NCBI RefSeq assembly: GCF_011759705.1
Contig: NZ_JAAOZF010000001.1
Span: forward strand, 2,342,551-2,406,550
DNA: 64,000 nucleotides
Source: Microbacterium ulmi
GTDB taxonomy: Bacteria > Actinomycetota > Actinomycetes > Actinomycetales > Microbacteriaceae
Direction: 5' to 3'
Of the stretch, positions 47,848 through 56,291 are shown piece by piece (position 1 is the first letter of the stretch; each line of letters starts with the position of its first letter). A program made the translations under genes and the position numbers. The notes beneath the pieces are model-generated. The model saw only the letters and a list, made by a program, of their open reading frames with translations. It was not told the DNA's origin and ran no database searches.

Positions 47848-49146
47848 CTACAGCCGCCCTGCGGCCTTCAGCGCCAGGTACCTGTCGGCGATGCGGGGCG
47901 GGAGCCCCTCGGGCGAGTCCGCGATCGCCTCCGCCCCCGCACGTCCGATCGCCGCGGCGACGAGCGCGGCATCCCGGGCCGAGCGCTCGATCGACGCCGC
48001 ACGGTAGACGCCCGCCGCATCGGGCCGAGACTCGATCTCGATCGCGTCGGTGACGGACCCGACCAGCACGCGCGAGCGGCGCGCGAGCGCAGGGAGCGAC
48101 CCCAGGAATCCGCGCGCGGCCTCCGCGGCATCCTGTGCCGTGAGGACGACGACGAGCGACGGACGCGACGTGAGGGAGCGGAGCTGCGCGAACGCGGCAT
48201 CCCAGTCCGTGTCGATGAGCTGCGGCTCGACGGAGGCCATCGCGTCGACGAGGGCGGGCAGCAGTGCCGGGCCGTCGACCCGCGACACACGCGCGCGCAC
48301 GACCCGGTCGAACATGACGAGGTGCGTGTGATCGCCTGCGCGGTTCGCGAGGGCCGCGAGCAGGAGCGCAGCCTCCATCGCGGCATCCAGCCGGACGCCG
48401 TCGCCGACGCGCGCGGCCGCTGTGCGGCCCGTGTCGATCAGGATCACGACGTGCCGGTCGCGTTCGGGTCGCCACGTCCGCAGCATCGTCGTCGACGACC
48501 GGGCGGTCGCCCGCCAGTCGATCGAGCGGACGTCGTCGCCGCGCACGTACTCGCGCAGCGAGTCGAACTCGGTCCCCTCGCCGCGCATCTGCACGCTCGT
48601 GCTCCCATCGAGCTCGCGCAGCCGTGCGAGCCGCGACGGGAGGTGCCTGCGCGCCGTGAACGGCGGGAGGACGCGGACGGCGCCCCTGTGCGCGAGCCGC
48701 GCCTGGCGTCCCGCAAGCCGCAGGGGCCCATCGGAGCGGACCACGACGAACTCCGACGCGAGCTCGCCCCGGCGCCGGGGATGCAGCGGGATGGAGAGGC
48801 TCCGGCTCTCGCCCGCAGGGATGTCGATCTCAGGCCGCGCGGCGCGGGCGCCCGCGGTCGGCTGCCAGGCGTCGCGCACGCGCCCGCGCACCCGGCGCGC
48901 GCCGGCGCTGCGCAGACGCAGCGTCGCCTCGACGCGCTCGCCGAGCAGCGCGCGTGGGGGAAGGGACCGCTCGACCCGCAGCGCCCGCGGGTCTGCCGCG
49001 ATCGCAGCGTCGGCGAGCGCGAGCACGACGCACAGCGCGAGCCATCCGACTGCCGCCGCCCAGGCGTCCACGCCGCCGAGCGCCAGCAGCACGACCGGCA
49101 CCGCGCCGACGGCGACGAGCACAGGGAACGTGCCGTTCAGGTACAC
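47848..49146 (-). CDS. DUF58 family protein with vWA-like fold
   Basis: 432 residues. Two N-terminal spans (~5-45) are followed by a beta-rich part and then the DUF58 signature GTEFDSLREYVRGDDVRSIDWRATA (~205-230; shown in two pieces: GTEFDSLREYVRGDD and VRSIDWRATA). A vWA-like segment VVILIDTGRTAA (DxGxx) follows. DUF58 proteins act with MoxR AAA+ ATPases. GTG 49146 has GAGG 7 nt upstream. The gene holds four copies of the GCGGCATCC motif within ~420 bp, all read as Asp-Ala-Ala. Confidence 0.85.
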   Translation of the reverse strand: MYLNGTFPVLVAVGAVPVVLLALGGVDAWAAAVGWLALCVVLALADAAIAADPRALRVERSLPPRALLGERVEATLRLRSAGARRVRGRVRDAWQPTAGARAARPEIDIPAGESRSLSIPLHPRRRGELASEFVVVRSDGPLRLAGRQARLAHRGAVRVLPPFTARRHLPSRLARLRELDGSTSVQMRGEGTEFDSLREYVRGDDVRSIDWRATARSSTTMLRTWRPERDRHVVILIDTGRTAAARVGDGVRLDAAMEAALLLAALANRAGDHTHLVMFDRVVRARVSRVDGPALLPALVDAMASVEPQLIDTDWDAAFAQLRSLTSRPSLVVVLTAQDAAEAARGFLGSLPALARRSRVLVGSVTDAIEIESRPDAAGVYRAASIERSARDAALVAAAIGRAGAEAIADSPEGLPPRIADRYLALKAAGRL

Positions 49147-49182
49147 CGGACTCGCCTCGCGTCCTGAGCTGCAGCATCCACC

Positions 49183-49266
49183 CGCCGAGTCCATGCTCGC
49201 TCGCCGAATCCACGTCTGCACCGCGGGAAGCGGGCGTGGACTCGGCGGCCGAAGGTGGACTCGGCG
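49183..49266 (-). repeat. Four inverted/direct copies of a 12-bp motif between moxR and DUF58
   Basis: CGCCGAGTCCA (49183-49193) and CGCCGAATCCAC (49202-49213) point one way. GTGGACTCGGCG (49236-49247 and 49255-49266) points the other way. The inner pair can form a ~13-bp stem with one mismatch and a ~20-nt loop. The element lies in the 142-bp gap and could tune expression of DUF58 relative to MoxR. Confidence 0.55.
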
Positions 49267-49288
49267 CAGCGGTTGCGGGTGGGGAGCG

Positions 49289-50260
49289 TCATATCGGAAC
49301 TCGCGTCTGCTGAAGCACGGAGCCGAGCACGGCGTCGACCGAGACGCCCTCGAGCTCGGCATCCGTCCTCAGCCGGAGCCGGTGCCGCCACGTCGGCACG
49401 ACGAGCGTCTGCACGTGGTCGGGCGTGATCGCGGGCGATCCGCCGAGCCACGCCCATGCCTTCGCGGCGGCCAGCAGCGCGGTCGCCGCGCGCGGGCTCA
49501 CCCCCAGCTGCACCGAGGGGCTGCGCCGCGTCGCCTGCGCGAGGTCGACGACGTATCCCAGGACGTCGTCCGAGGCGGTGACGGATGCCGCGGCCCGCTG
49601 CGCCGCCCGGATCTCCTCGGCCGTCACGACCTGCCGCAGGCCCGCGCCCGCGAGGTCGCGAGGGTCGAAACCCTGCGCGTGGCGCCGGAGGACATCGAGC
49701 TCGGCGTCGCGCGACGGCAGATCGACGACGAGCTTGAGGAGGAAGCGGTCGAGCTGCGCCTCGGGGAGCGTGTACGTGCCCTCGTGCTCGATGGGGTTCT
49801 GCGTCGCGGCGACCAGGAAGGGTTCCGGGAGCCTGCGCGTCACGCCGTCGGTGGAGACCTGGCGCTCCTCCATGGCCTCGAGGAGGGCCGCCTGCGTCTT
49901 GGGCGGCGTCCGGTTGATCTCGTCCGCGAGCACGATGTTCGTGAAGACGGGACCTTCGCGGAACTCGAACTCGCCCGTCCTCGCGTCGTACACGAGCGAG
50001 CCCGACACGTCTCCCGGCATGAGATCCGGCGTGAACTGGATGCGCTTCGTGTCGAGCCCGAGCGCGGTCGAGAAGGCGCGGACGAGAAGCGTCTTCGCAA
50101 CGCCCGGCACGCCCTCGAGCAGCACGTGGCCGCGGGCGAGGAGCGCGATGAGCACGCCCGTCACGGTGCCGTCCTGGCCGACGACCGCCTTGCCGACTTC
50201 GAGACGGACGCGATTGACGGCCTCGCGGAGAGTCGCGTCGTCTGCGGGGGAGTCGGTCAT
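49289..50260 (-). CDS. MoxR-type AAA+ ATPase
   Basis: 323 residues. Walker A is LLEGVPGVAKT, Walker B is IVLADEINRTPPKTQ, sensor 1 is VAATQNPIEHEGTY, and there is a C-terminal lid (from PRDLAGAGLRQV). MoxR proteins are chaperone-like and usually activate a vWA/DUF58 partner, which is the next gene. The ATG overlaps the DUF4350 stop (ATGA) and has AAAGGA upstream. Confidence 0.92.
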   Translation of the reverse strand: MTDSPADDATLREAVNRVRLEVGKAVVGQDGTVTGVLIALLARGHVLLEGVPGVAKTLLVRAFSTALGLDTKRIQFTPDLMPGDVSGSLVYDARTGEFEFREGPVFTNIVLADEINRTPPKTQAALLEAMEERQVSTDGVTRRLPEPFLVAATQNPIEHEGTYTLPEAQLDRFLLKLVVDLPSRDAELDVLRRHAQGFDPRDLAGAGLRQVVTAEEIRAAQRAAASVTASDDVLGYVVDLAQATRRSPSVQLGVSPRAATALLAAAKAWAWLGGSPAITPDHVQTLVVPTWRHRLRLRTDAELEGVSVDAVLGSVLQQTRVPI

Positions 50261-51615
50261 GAGGGGTTCCTTTCGATTCCTGGTCCGGCTGCGGGTCGCG
50301 CATCGGTGCCGGTCGTGCGCCCTCTGCCGTCCTGCGTCGGTCGCGGTGCGGGAGCGGGAGCGGCTGCGGGTCCCGGGCCGGTCGCGCTGGCCGACCCTCC
50401 CGGGGTGTGCGTGCCGGCGGCGGTGTCCGGCCCTGCGGCGGCGCGCGGAGCGGTCGACGGACGGGCGGCCGCGTGCACAGCGTCCTCGAGTGCGCGCAGC
50501 CGGTCGTGCAGCGCGACGAGCTGCGCGTCGGTGCGGGGCAGATCGTCGAGGAGGATGCCGCGCACGGCGATGCGATCCCGCCCTGTGCGGGCGGCTGCGG
50601 CATCCGCGATCTCGCCTGCCGACGCGGACGGCCCGAGGGCGAGCACGCGCCCGATGCGTCTCAGCGCGCCGATGCGCAGCTCGTCGGCGGCGTGCACGGC
50701 GTCGCGGGAGCGGGAGTACAGGCGGGCCCTGCCCTCGGTCGTCTCGGAGGCGCGCACCGTGACGGGGAGTCGCTCGGCGACGAGCGGGCCGAAGCGCCGC
50801 CCGCGCCAGACCGCCGCGGCGAGCGCACTGGCGAGCAGCAGGGCCAGCACGGGGCTCACCCATGACGGCGTCAGCTCGCCCAGGCTCGGGGCCGCGCCCG
50901 AGAGGTCGGAGTCGGAGATGCTCGGCACGTACCAGACGACGGTCGCGTGCCGACCCAGGATAGCGAGGGCGAGCGCCGCGTTGCCGTGCACCGCCAGCCG
51001 TTCGTTCGTGAACAGGGCGCGTCCGTCTACGGCGCTGCGCCGATGGTCGTCCCCGGACTGCACGAGCAGTCCCCATCCCGCGGGAGTCTCGTAGCAGGAC
51101 GTGGCCCGTGAGTCCGCGCCCGGGGTGAAGACCGTCCCGGGTGCGACGGCGCCGGCACGGCGCGCCTCGGCGAGATCGCAGCCGGGCTCGACGGCGACCT
51201 CGGGCGCCGCGCCGCCGATCGCCGAGTCCGGGAAGAGGAGACGCAGCGTGCGCGTCCGCGGGTCGAGGAGCACGACGTCGGTCGCGGCCGCCGTCAGCGC
51301 CGTGACGGCCTCGTCCGAAAGGGCGGGGGCGTCGGGGAGCGCCAGGGTCGCGTCGCCCCGAGCGAGCGCATCCGCGGCGGCCGCGCGGTCGCGCGCGACG
51401 ACTACGTCGACGCCCTGTCCGCGCAGGAGCTGCGCCACGGCGCGCGTTCCCGTCGGCCCGTGCGAATCGGGGTCGAGCGCGTCGCGCGGCTCCCACACGG
51501 CTCGTTGCGCCAGTGCGACGCCGACGAGCGCGACGACGACGATGACCGCGCCGATCACGCCCCACGTCGCGACGCGCCGGGCGCGACCCCGTCGCAGCTC
51601 CGTGACGGCGCTCAC
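50257..51615 (-). CDS. DUF4350 domain membrane protein
   Basis: 452 residues. There is one span near the N-terminus (ATWGVIGAVIVVVALVGVAL), then an external domain (DUF4350, DALDPDSHGPTGTRAVAQLLRGQ split as DALDPDSHGPTGTR and AVAQLLRGQ). A second span follows at ~285-305, then a cytoplasmic part ending in a ~70-residue Pro/Ala/Gly/Thr-rich tail. Its role in the MoxR/DUF58 complex is unknown. The GTG start overlaps the DUF4129 stop (GTGA). Confidence 0.82.
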   Translation of the reverse strand: MSAVTELRRGRARRVATWGVIGAVIVVVALVGVALAQRAVWEPRDALDPDSHGPTGTRAVAQLLRGQGVDVVVARDRAAAADALARGDATLALPDAPALSDEAVTALTAAATDVVLLDPRTRTLRLLFPDSAIGGAAPEVAVEPGCDLAEARRAGAVAPGTVFTPGADSRATSCYETPAGWGLLVQSGDDHRRSAVDGRALFTNERLAVHGNAALALAILGRHATVVWYVPSISDSDLSGAAPSLGELTPSWVSPVLALLLASALAAAVWRGRRFGPLVAERLPVTVRASETTEGRARLYSRSRDAVHAADELRIGALRRIGRVLALGPSASAGEIADAAAARTGRDRIAVRGILLDDLPRTDAQLVALHDRLRALEDAVHAAARPSTAPRAAAGPDTAAGTHTPGGSASATGPGPAAAPAPAPRPTQDGRGRTTGTDARPAAGPGIERNPS

Positions 51616-52292
51616 GCGGGGACCCCCGCCGGATCGTGGACGACGGGGCGCGCCGCCGCGACCGCGTCGTCGACCGCCGCCACGCAGCGATACAGCTCGG
51701 CGGTGCCGGGCCGGCGGAGGTAGCGCACGTCGTCGAAGGCGCCGGCGGCGGCCTCGAGCTCGGCCGCCGACGCCGGGAACGAGCGACCGGCCCTCCGCGC
51801 GAACGCATGCACGGTCGCCCCCGGGGGAGGATCGACGATCCCCCGCTCGGAGAGTCCGCGCGCGAGCGCGCGGAAGCGCAGGACGATCGCAGCCTCCCAC
51901 TCGCCCTCCGAAGCACGGGATGCCGCATCCGCCCGCAGCTGCGTCGCCGAGCGGGTCTCGGCCTCCCCGAACAGCTCGGCGGGCACGCGACGCGATCGGG
52001 CCGTGGCGCGCGGAACGCCCCACACGAGGATCGCCGTCGCGATGACGCCGATCGCGACGGCGGCCGCGACGAGGGCGACGAGCGAGCCGACGCCCTCCGG
52101 GAGCTGGGCCGAGAGGAGATCGGCGACGAAGTCGCCGATGGCGCGCGCGATGCGGTCGAACGCCGTCGGCTGTGCGGCGGCGTACGCGGGGTCGGACAGC
52201 TCCTGCTCGGCCCATCGACGGGCGTCGTCGCCCTCCGGCGCGAGCGGAGGACCGGGGATCGCGACGAGGAGCGCCCCGACGGCTAGGCCCAC
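51612..52292 (-). CDS. DUF4129 domain membrane protein
   Basis: 226 residues. A short hydrophobic N-terminus, a central span (LVALVAAAVAIGVIATAILVWG) and a C-terminal DUF4129 domain (WEAAIVLRFRALARGLSERG; FDDVRYLRRPGTAE) are seen. DUF4129 resembles the cytoplasmic tail of transglutaminase-like partners in MoxR loci. GTG 52292 overlaps the end of the preceding gene by 10 bp in another frame; no earlier plausible start exists downstream of that stop. Confidence 0.78.
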   Translation of the reverse strand: MGLAVGALLVAIPGPPLAPEGDDARRWAEQELSDPAYAAAQPTAFDRIARAIGDFVADLLSAQLPEGVGSLVALVAAAVAIGVIATAILVWGVPRATARSRRVPAELFGEAETRSATQLRADAASRASEGEWEAAIVLRFRALARGLSERGIVDPPPGATVHAFARRAGRSFPASAAELEAAAGAFDDVRYLRRPGTAELYRCVAAVDDAVAAARPVVHDPAGVPA

Positions 52293-53749
52293 GGCGACTC
52301 TCGGTCGGCGGCGGCGCGGTCGTCGTCGGCGGCGGCGGATCGGCCAGGGGCCGTCCACGTCGTCGCGGCGGGCGCATCGGATGGCCGCGGATCCGTCGCT
52401 GCGCCGGGTGCGACCGTCCGCGCCGGGTTCGCCGGGTCCGCCGCGGCGCCCGCAGGGATCGGCGACCCCGGCGCGGCGGCGGGCGTATCGGACGGGTGAT
52501 GTGCGGGCGTGTTCTGCGCGGGCGGGTATCCATACGGCGCGGGCGCGTATCCGCCCTGGGGTCCGTACGCCGGCCCCGGGTACGGCCCGGCCTGCCCCGG
52601 CCACGGGTACGAGCCGGGCGCCGCGTGGGGCTGTCCCGGGTACGGCGCCGGCGCCGGGTACGCCGTGCCGTACACGGGGTAACGCGGCGCGGAGGCGACG
52701 GGGCGCGGGGCCAGGCTGCGCCCGATGCCGACGGTGTACGGGTCGGGAAGGTCGGCGGCTCCGGCATCCCGAGCATCGACGTACTGGAGCAGATCGAGAT
52801 CGAGTCCCTCGTGCCGCATGCGGCAGTCGATGTACACGAGGGCGGACGCCGTGCCCTGCACGACGAGCGTGACCGCCTGGATGACGAGCGTGAGCACCTG
52901 CGTCACGAGACCCGTCACGAGGAACCCCACGATGGCGCCCGTCGTCGGCTCGCCAGTGGGGGAGAGGATCGTCGTGAACCCCGCGGAGACGAGCGAGAAC
53001 GGGATGCTGACGACCTGCGCCATCGTCCCGAAGATGAGAGAGATCAGCACCACGATCCCGAACGCCGCCCAGAACCGGCCGCGCGTCAGCCTCCACGATC
53101 GCGCGATCGCGCCACCGATCGTGGCCCTCTCGAGCACGATGGCCGACGGGACGAGGAGGAGCTTGGTCGTGAGCCAGAGATACCCGGGGATCGCCGCGAG
53201 CACCAGGAGCACGGTCGCGGCGATGGCGGCGGGCGGCGCGACGACGCCGATGAGGAAGATGCCGACAGCGACGACGGCGATGAGGGCGACGCCTGCCGCG
53301 AGGAGGAGGAACGAGTACCCGATGAGCCGCCATGCGACGGGTGTGAAGCTCCGCCGCAGCTCGCGCAGCGTCGGCTCCTCCGCCACCGCCGCGTGCGCGA
53401 CCTCGCGTACGACGACCCCCTGAACGATCGCGCTGAGCGCCCCGACCGCGAGGCCGAGGACGACGGCCGCCGCGATCGTGATCCCCGTCGATCCTGCGAG
53501 GACCGACTGGAAGTCGTCCGTCCCCGGGCGCAGCGTCTCCAGGCGGGAGAAGGCCGCCCACGCGACACCGCCGACCGCGAGGATGAGGACGAGGTAGGCG
53601 AGCAGCTGGACCCCGAGCGCGAATCCCAGCAGCACGCGCGGGTTCTGCCGCAGCGCCGAGAACGAGCGGCCGAGCATCGTGCCGAACGAGAGAGGGTGGA
53701 GCGGGATGATCCCGGGGCGGGATGCCGGCGTCCAGGCCGGATACGTCAC
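52283..53749 (-). CDS. GPDPase membrane-domain-like protein with Pro/Tyr-rich tail
   Basis: 488 residues. About six spans cover residues ~20-320 and resemble the membrane domain of glycerophosphoryl diester phosphodiesterases, but without the catalytic domain. The C-terminal ~150 residues are low-complexity (repeats of YPG, PYP, PAP). It is the first gene of the five-gene operon DUF(GPDPase_memb) - DUF4129 - DUF4350 - MoxR - DUF58. It is divergent from mtrA. Confidence 0.75.
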   Translation of the reverse strand: MTYPAWTPASRPGIIPLHPLSFGTMLGRSFSALRQNPRVLLGFALGVQLLAYLVLILAVGGVAWAAFSRLETLRPGTDDFQSVLAGSTGITIAAAVVLGLAVGALSAIVQGVVVREVAHAAVAEEPTLRELRRSFTPVAWRLIGYSFLLLAAGVALIAVVAVGIFLIGVVAPPAAIAATVLLVLAAIPGYLWLTTKLLLVPSAIVLERATIGGAIARSWRLTRGRFWAAFGIVVLISLIFGTMAQVVSIPFSLVSAGFTTILSPTGEPTTGAIVGFLVTGLVTQVLTLVIQAVTLVVQGTASALVYIDCRMRHEGLDLDLLQYVDARDAGAADLPDPYTVGIGRSLAPRPVASAPRYPVYGTAYPAPAPYPGQPHAAPGSYPWPGQAGPYPGPAYGPQGGYAPAPYGYPPAQNTPAHHPSDTPAAAPGSPIPAGAAADPANPARTVAPGAATDPRPSDAPAATTWTAPGRSAAADDDRAAADRESPWA

Positions 53750-53832
53750 TGTTCCTCCGTCGCGATGGGTGCGGTGCCCCTATCGTGTCACACGCCCGTG
53801 AAGCGCTCGGCTCGTCCCCAGTCACGGTCCAT

Positions 53833-53838
53833 TACTCT
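53833..53838 (+). promoter_or_regulatory. Candidate -10 box of mtrA
   Basis: TACTCT in the mtrA upstream region would give a ~70-nt leader. The Shine-Dalgarno-like AAAGGA is at 53895-53900, 13 nt before ATG 53914. No good -35 is visible, so an activator may be needed. Confidence 0.35.
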
Positions 53839-53913
53839 GTGGAGAGCGCCTTCAGGGACGACGCGCCGACGGGCGCAATCCCCGGGGCACAAGCAAAGGA
53901 CCGACCCGCCCCC

Positions 53914-54594
53914 ATGACTTCACGCATCCTGGTTGTCGACGACGACACCGCGCTCGCCGAGATGATCGGCATCGTGCTGCGCACCGAGGGATTCGACACG
54001 GTGTTCTGCGCGGACGGCGCGAAGGCGGTCGACGTGTGGCGCGCCGAGCGCCCCGACCTCATCCTCCTCGACCTCATGCTCCCCGGACTGGACGGCATCG
54101 AGGTCTGCACACGCGTGCGGGCGGAATCGGGTGTGCCGATCATCATGCTGACGGCGCGCACAGACACGGCCGACGTCGTCAAGGGGCTCGAGTCCGGTGC
54201 GGACGACTACATCGTCAAGCCCTTCAACCCGAAGGAGCTCGTCGCGCGCATCCGCACGCGGCTGCGCCCCGCCGCCCAGCCGACGGGCGATGCCCTGCGC
54301 ATCGGCGACCTGACGGTCGACGTCGCGGCGCACGAGGTGCGCCGCGGAGACGCCGTCATCGCGCTCACGCCCCTCGAGTTCGAGCTGCTCGTGGCGCTCG
54401 CGTCCAAGCCGCAGCAGGTGTTCTCCCGCGAGATGCTCCTCGAGCAGGTGTGGGGCTACCACTACAAGGCCGACACGCGCCTCGTGAACGTCCACGTCCA
54501 GCGGCTTCGCGCGAAGGTCGAGGTCGACCCCGACAACCCGAAGATCGTCACGACGGTCCGCGGCGTCGGCTATCGCGCCGGCACCGTCGTCTGA
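53914..54594 (+). CDS. mtrA: Response regulator MtrA
   Basis: 226 residues. The receiver domain has the phosphoacceptor D53 (LILLDLMLPGLDG), the acidic pocket DDD near the start and K in IVKPFNPKEL. The OmpR-type winged helix is C-terminal (LTPLEFELLVALA; VNVHVQRLRAKVE). MtrA controls cell-wall hydrolases and division genes in Actinobacteria. It is followed 8 bp later by mtrB and then lpqB, the standard order. Confidence 0.96.
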   Translation: MTSRILVVDDDTALAEMIGIVLRTEGFDTVFCADGAKAVDVWRAERPDLILLDLMLPGLDGIEVCTRVRAESGVPIIMLTARTDTADVVKGLESGADDYIVKPFNPKELVARIRTRLRPAAQPTGDALRIGDLTVDVAAHEVRRGDAVIALTPLEFELLVALASKPQQVFSREMLLEQVWGYHYKADTRLVNVHVQRLRAKVEVDPDNPKIVTTVRGVGYRAGTVV

Positions 54595-54602
54595 GGGATG
54601 CC

Positions 54603-56291
54603 GTGGCAGAGGCTCGCACGGCGACCGCGGCGGTGCCCACGCCGCTGACGGGATGGCGCGACTGGCGCGCGTGGCCCGGCAACCTCGCCGCCGTGTGGCG
54701 CAGATCGCTGCGCTTCCGCACGATCGTGGTCACTCTCGCGCTGTCGGCGCTCGCCGTGACGGTCGCGTGCGCCCTCATGGCTCTGTTCATCCGCAACGAC
54801 CTGTTCACGTCGCGCCTCAACCAGGTGCTGAGCATCTCGCGCAGCGCGACGGAGGCGGCCCAGGAGACGCTGGACGCGGCATCCTTCGACGGCGACGGCG
54901 CTCAGCTGCAGAACCTCATGAGCGCCGCATACGGGACGATCGCGCAGCAGTCGTCGAGCGGAATGATCGCGGCGTTCCGCATCGACAGGACGCCGTCGCC
55001 CATCGCGCCGCAGGACTTCGCATCGTTCCCCGACGAGTCGCTCATCACGGAGGGCATGCGCGACGCCGTGCAGAACGGCACAGCGAGCCAATGGTGGCAG
55101 TCGGTCGACCTCGGCCGCGCCGACGGCGGGCCCCGGCCCGGCATCGTCGTGGGGCAGCAGCTGGAGGTGCCGCAGGTCGGCCCGTACGAGCTGTACATCG
55201 TGTACGACCTCGACGGCCCGTCGCAGACCCTCGCGTTCGTGCAGGGCGTGCTGTGGATCGTCGGGGTGGGACTCGTGTTGCTGATCGGCGGCATCTCCTG
55301 GATCGTCCTGCGGTCCGTCACGACCCCGATCCGCAACGCCGCAGACACGAGCGCGCGGCTCGCGGCAGGCGAGCTCCAGGTGCGGCTGCCCGTCCGCGGC
55401 GAGGACGAGCTCGCGACGCTCGGGCGCTCGTTCAACGCGATGGCCGACAGTATCGAGTCGCAGATCAAGGAGCTCGCCGACCTCTCGCTCGTGCAGCAGC
55501 GGTTCGTCTCCGACGTGTCGCACGAGCTGCGCACGCCGCTCACGACGATCCGGCTCGCGGCCGACATGATCAACGACCAGCGCGACGAGTTCGACCCGAC
55601 GACGGCGCGCGCGGCCGAGCTGCTGAACGCTCAGGTGCAGCGGTTCGAGACGCTCCTGACCGACCTGCTCGAGATCAGCCGGTACGACGCCGGGTCCGTC
55701 CAGCTCGAACGCGAGCCGACGAGCCTCGCGCACCTCGCGGAGGACGTCATCGAGTCGATGCACCAGCTCGCGCAGCAGCACGGGACGGAGGTCCGCCTCG
55801 TGGCGCCCGGGGGGTATTCCCCCGTCGACATGGATCCTCGGCGTGTGCGCCGAGTCGTGCGCAACCTCCTGGGCAACGCGATCGAGCACGGCGAGGGCAG
55901 GCCCGTCGTCGTCACGGTCGACAGCGATCAGCAGGCCGTCGCGCTGGGCGTGCGAGACTTCGGGCTCGGGATGAAGCCCGGCGACGTCGAGCGTGTGTTC
56001 GACCGGTTCTGGCGCGCCGATCCGTCGCGCACGCGGACGATCGGAGGGACCGGCCTCGGCCTGTCGATCGCCCTCGGAGACGCGCGCCTGCACGGCGGAG
56101 AGCTCGCGGTCTGGTCGGAAGTGGGGCGCGGCTCGAACTTCGTCCTCACGATCCCCCGGCACTCTGGCCGCCTCAAGGCGCCGTCGCCGGTCCGGGTCGA
56201 CCCCGGCGAGGAGGACGGCGTCCAGGCGCTCGATCTGACCCAGCCGATCGACCTGCCGGTGCGCGGCGCGCAGACGGGAGGAGCGCAATGA
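54603..56291 (+). CDS. mtrB: Sensor histidine kinase MtrB
   Basis: 562 residues. Spans are at ~38-63 and ~212-236 with a ~150-residue external sensor between them, then HAMP (~237-290). The H-box is FVSDVSHELRTPLTTI with H307. The HATPase region has NLLGNAIEHGEG, GVRDFGLGMKP and GGTGLGLSIAL. It phosphorylates MtrA. The GTG start at 54603 lies 8 bp after mtrA. The stop overlaps the lpqB ATG. Confidence 0.95.
   Translation: MAEARTATAAVPTPLTGWRDWRAWPGNLAAVWRRSLRFRTIVVTLALSALAVTVACALMALFIRNDLFTSRLNQVLSISRSATEAAQETLDAASFDGDGAQLQNLMSAAYGTIAQQSSSGMIAAFRIDRTPSPIAPQDFASFPDESLITEGMRDAVQNGTASQWWQSVDLGRADGGPRPGIVVGQQLEVPQVGPYELYIVYDLDGPSQTLAFVQGVLWIVGVGLVLLIGGISWIVLRSVTTPIRNAADTSARLAAGELQVRLPVRGEDELATLGRSFNAMADSIESQIKELADLSLVQQRFVSDVSHELRTPLTTIRLAADMINDQRDEFDPTTARAAELLNAQVQRFETLLTDLLEISRYDAGSVQLEREPTSLAHLAEDVIESMHQLAQQHGTEVRLVAPGGYSPVDMDPRRVRRVVRNLLGNAIEHGEGRPVVVTVDSDQQAVALGVRDFGLGMKPGDVERVFDRFWRADPSRTRTIGGTGLGLSIALGDARLHGGELAVWSEVGRGSNFVLTIPRHSGRLKAPSPVRVDPGEEDGVQALDLTQPIDLPVRGAQTGGAQ

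Noticed and set aside
53821..53836. GTCACGGTCCATTAC upstream of mtrA as an MtrA autoregulatory box
   Set aside because: It only loosely resembles published MtrA sites and lacks a clear second half-site.
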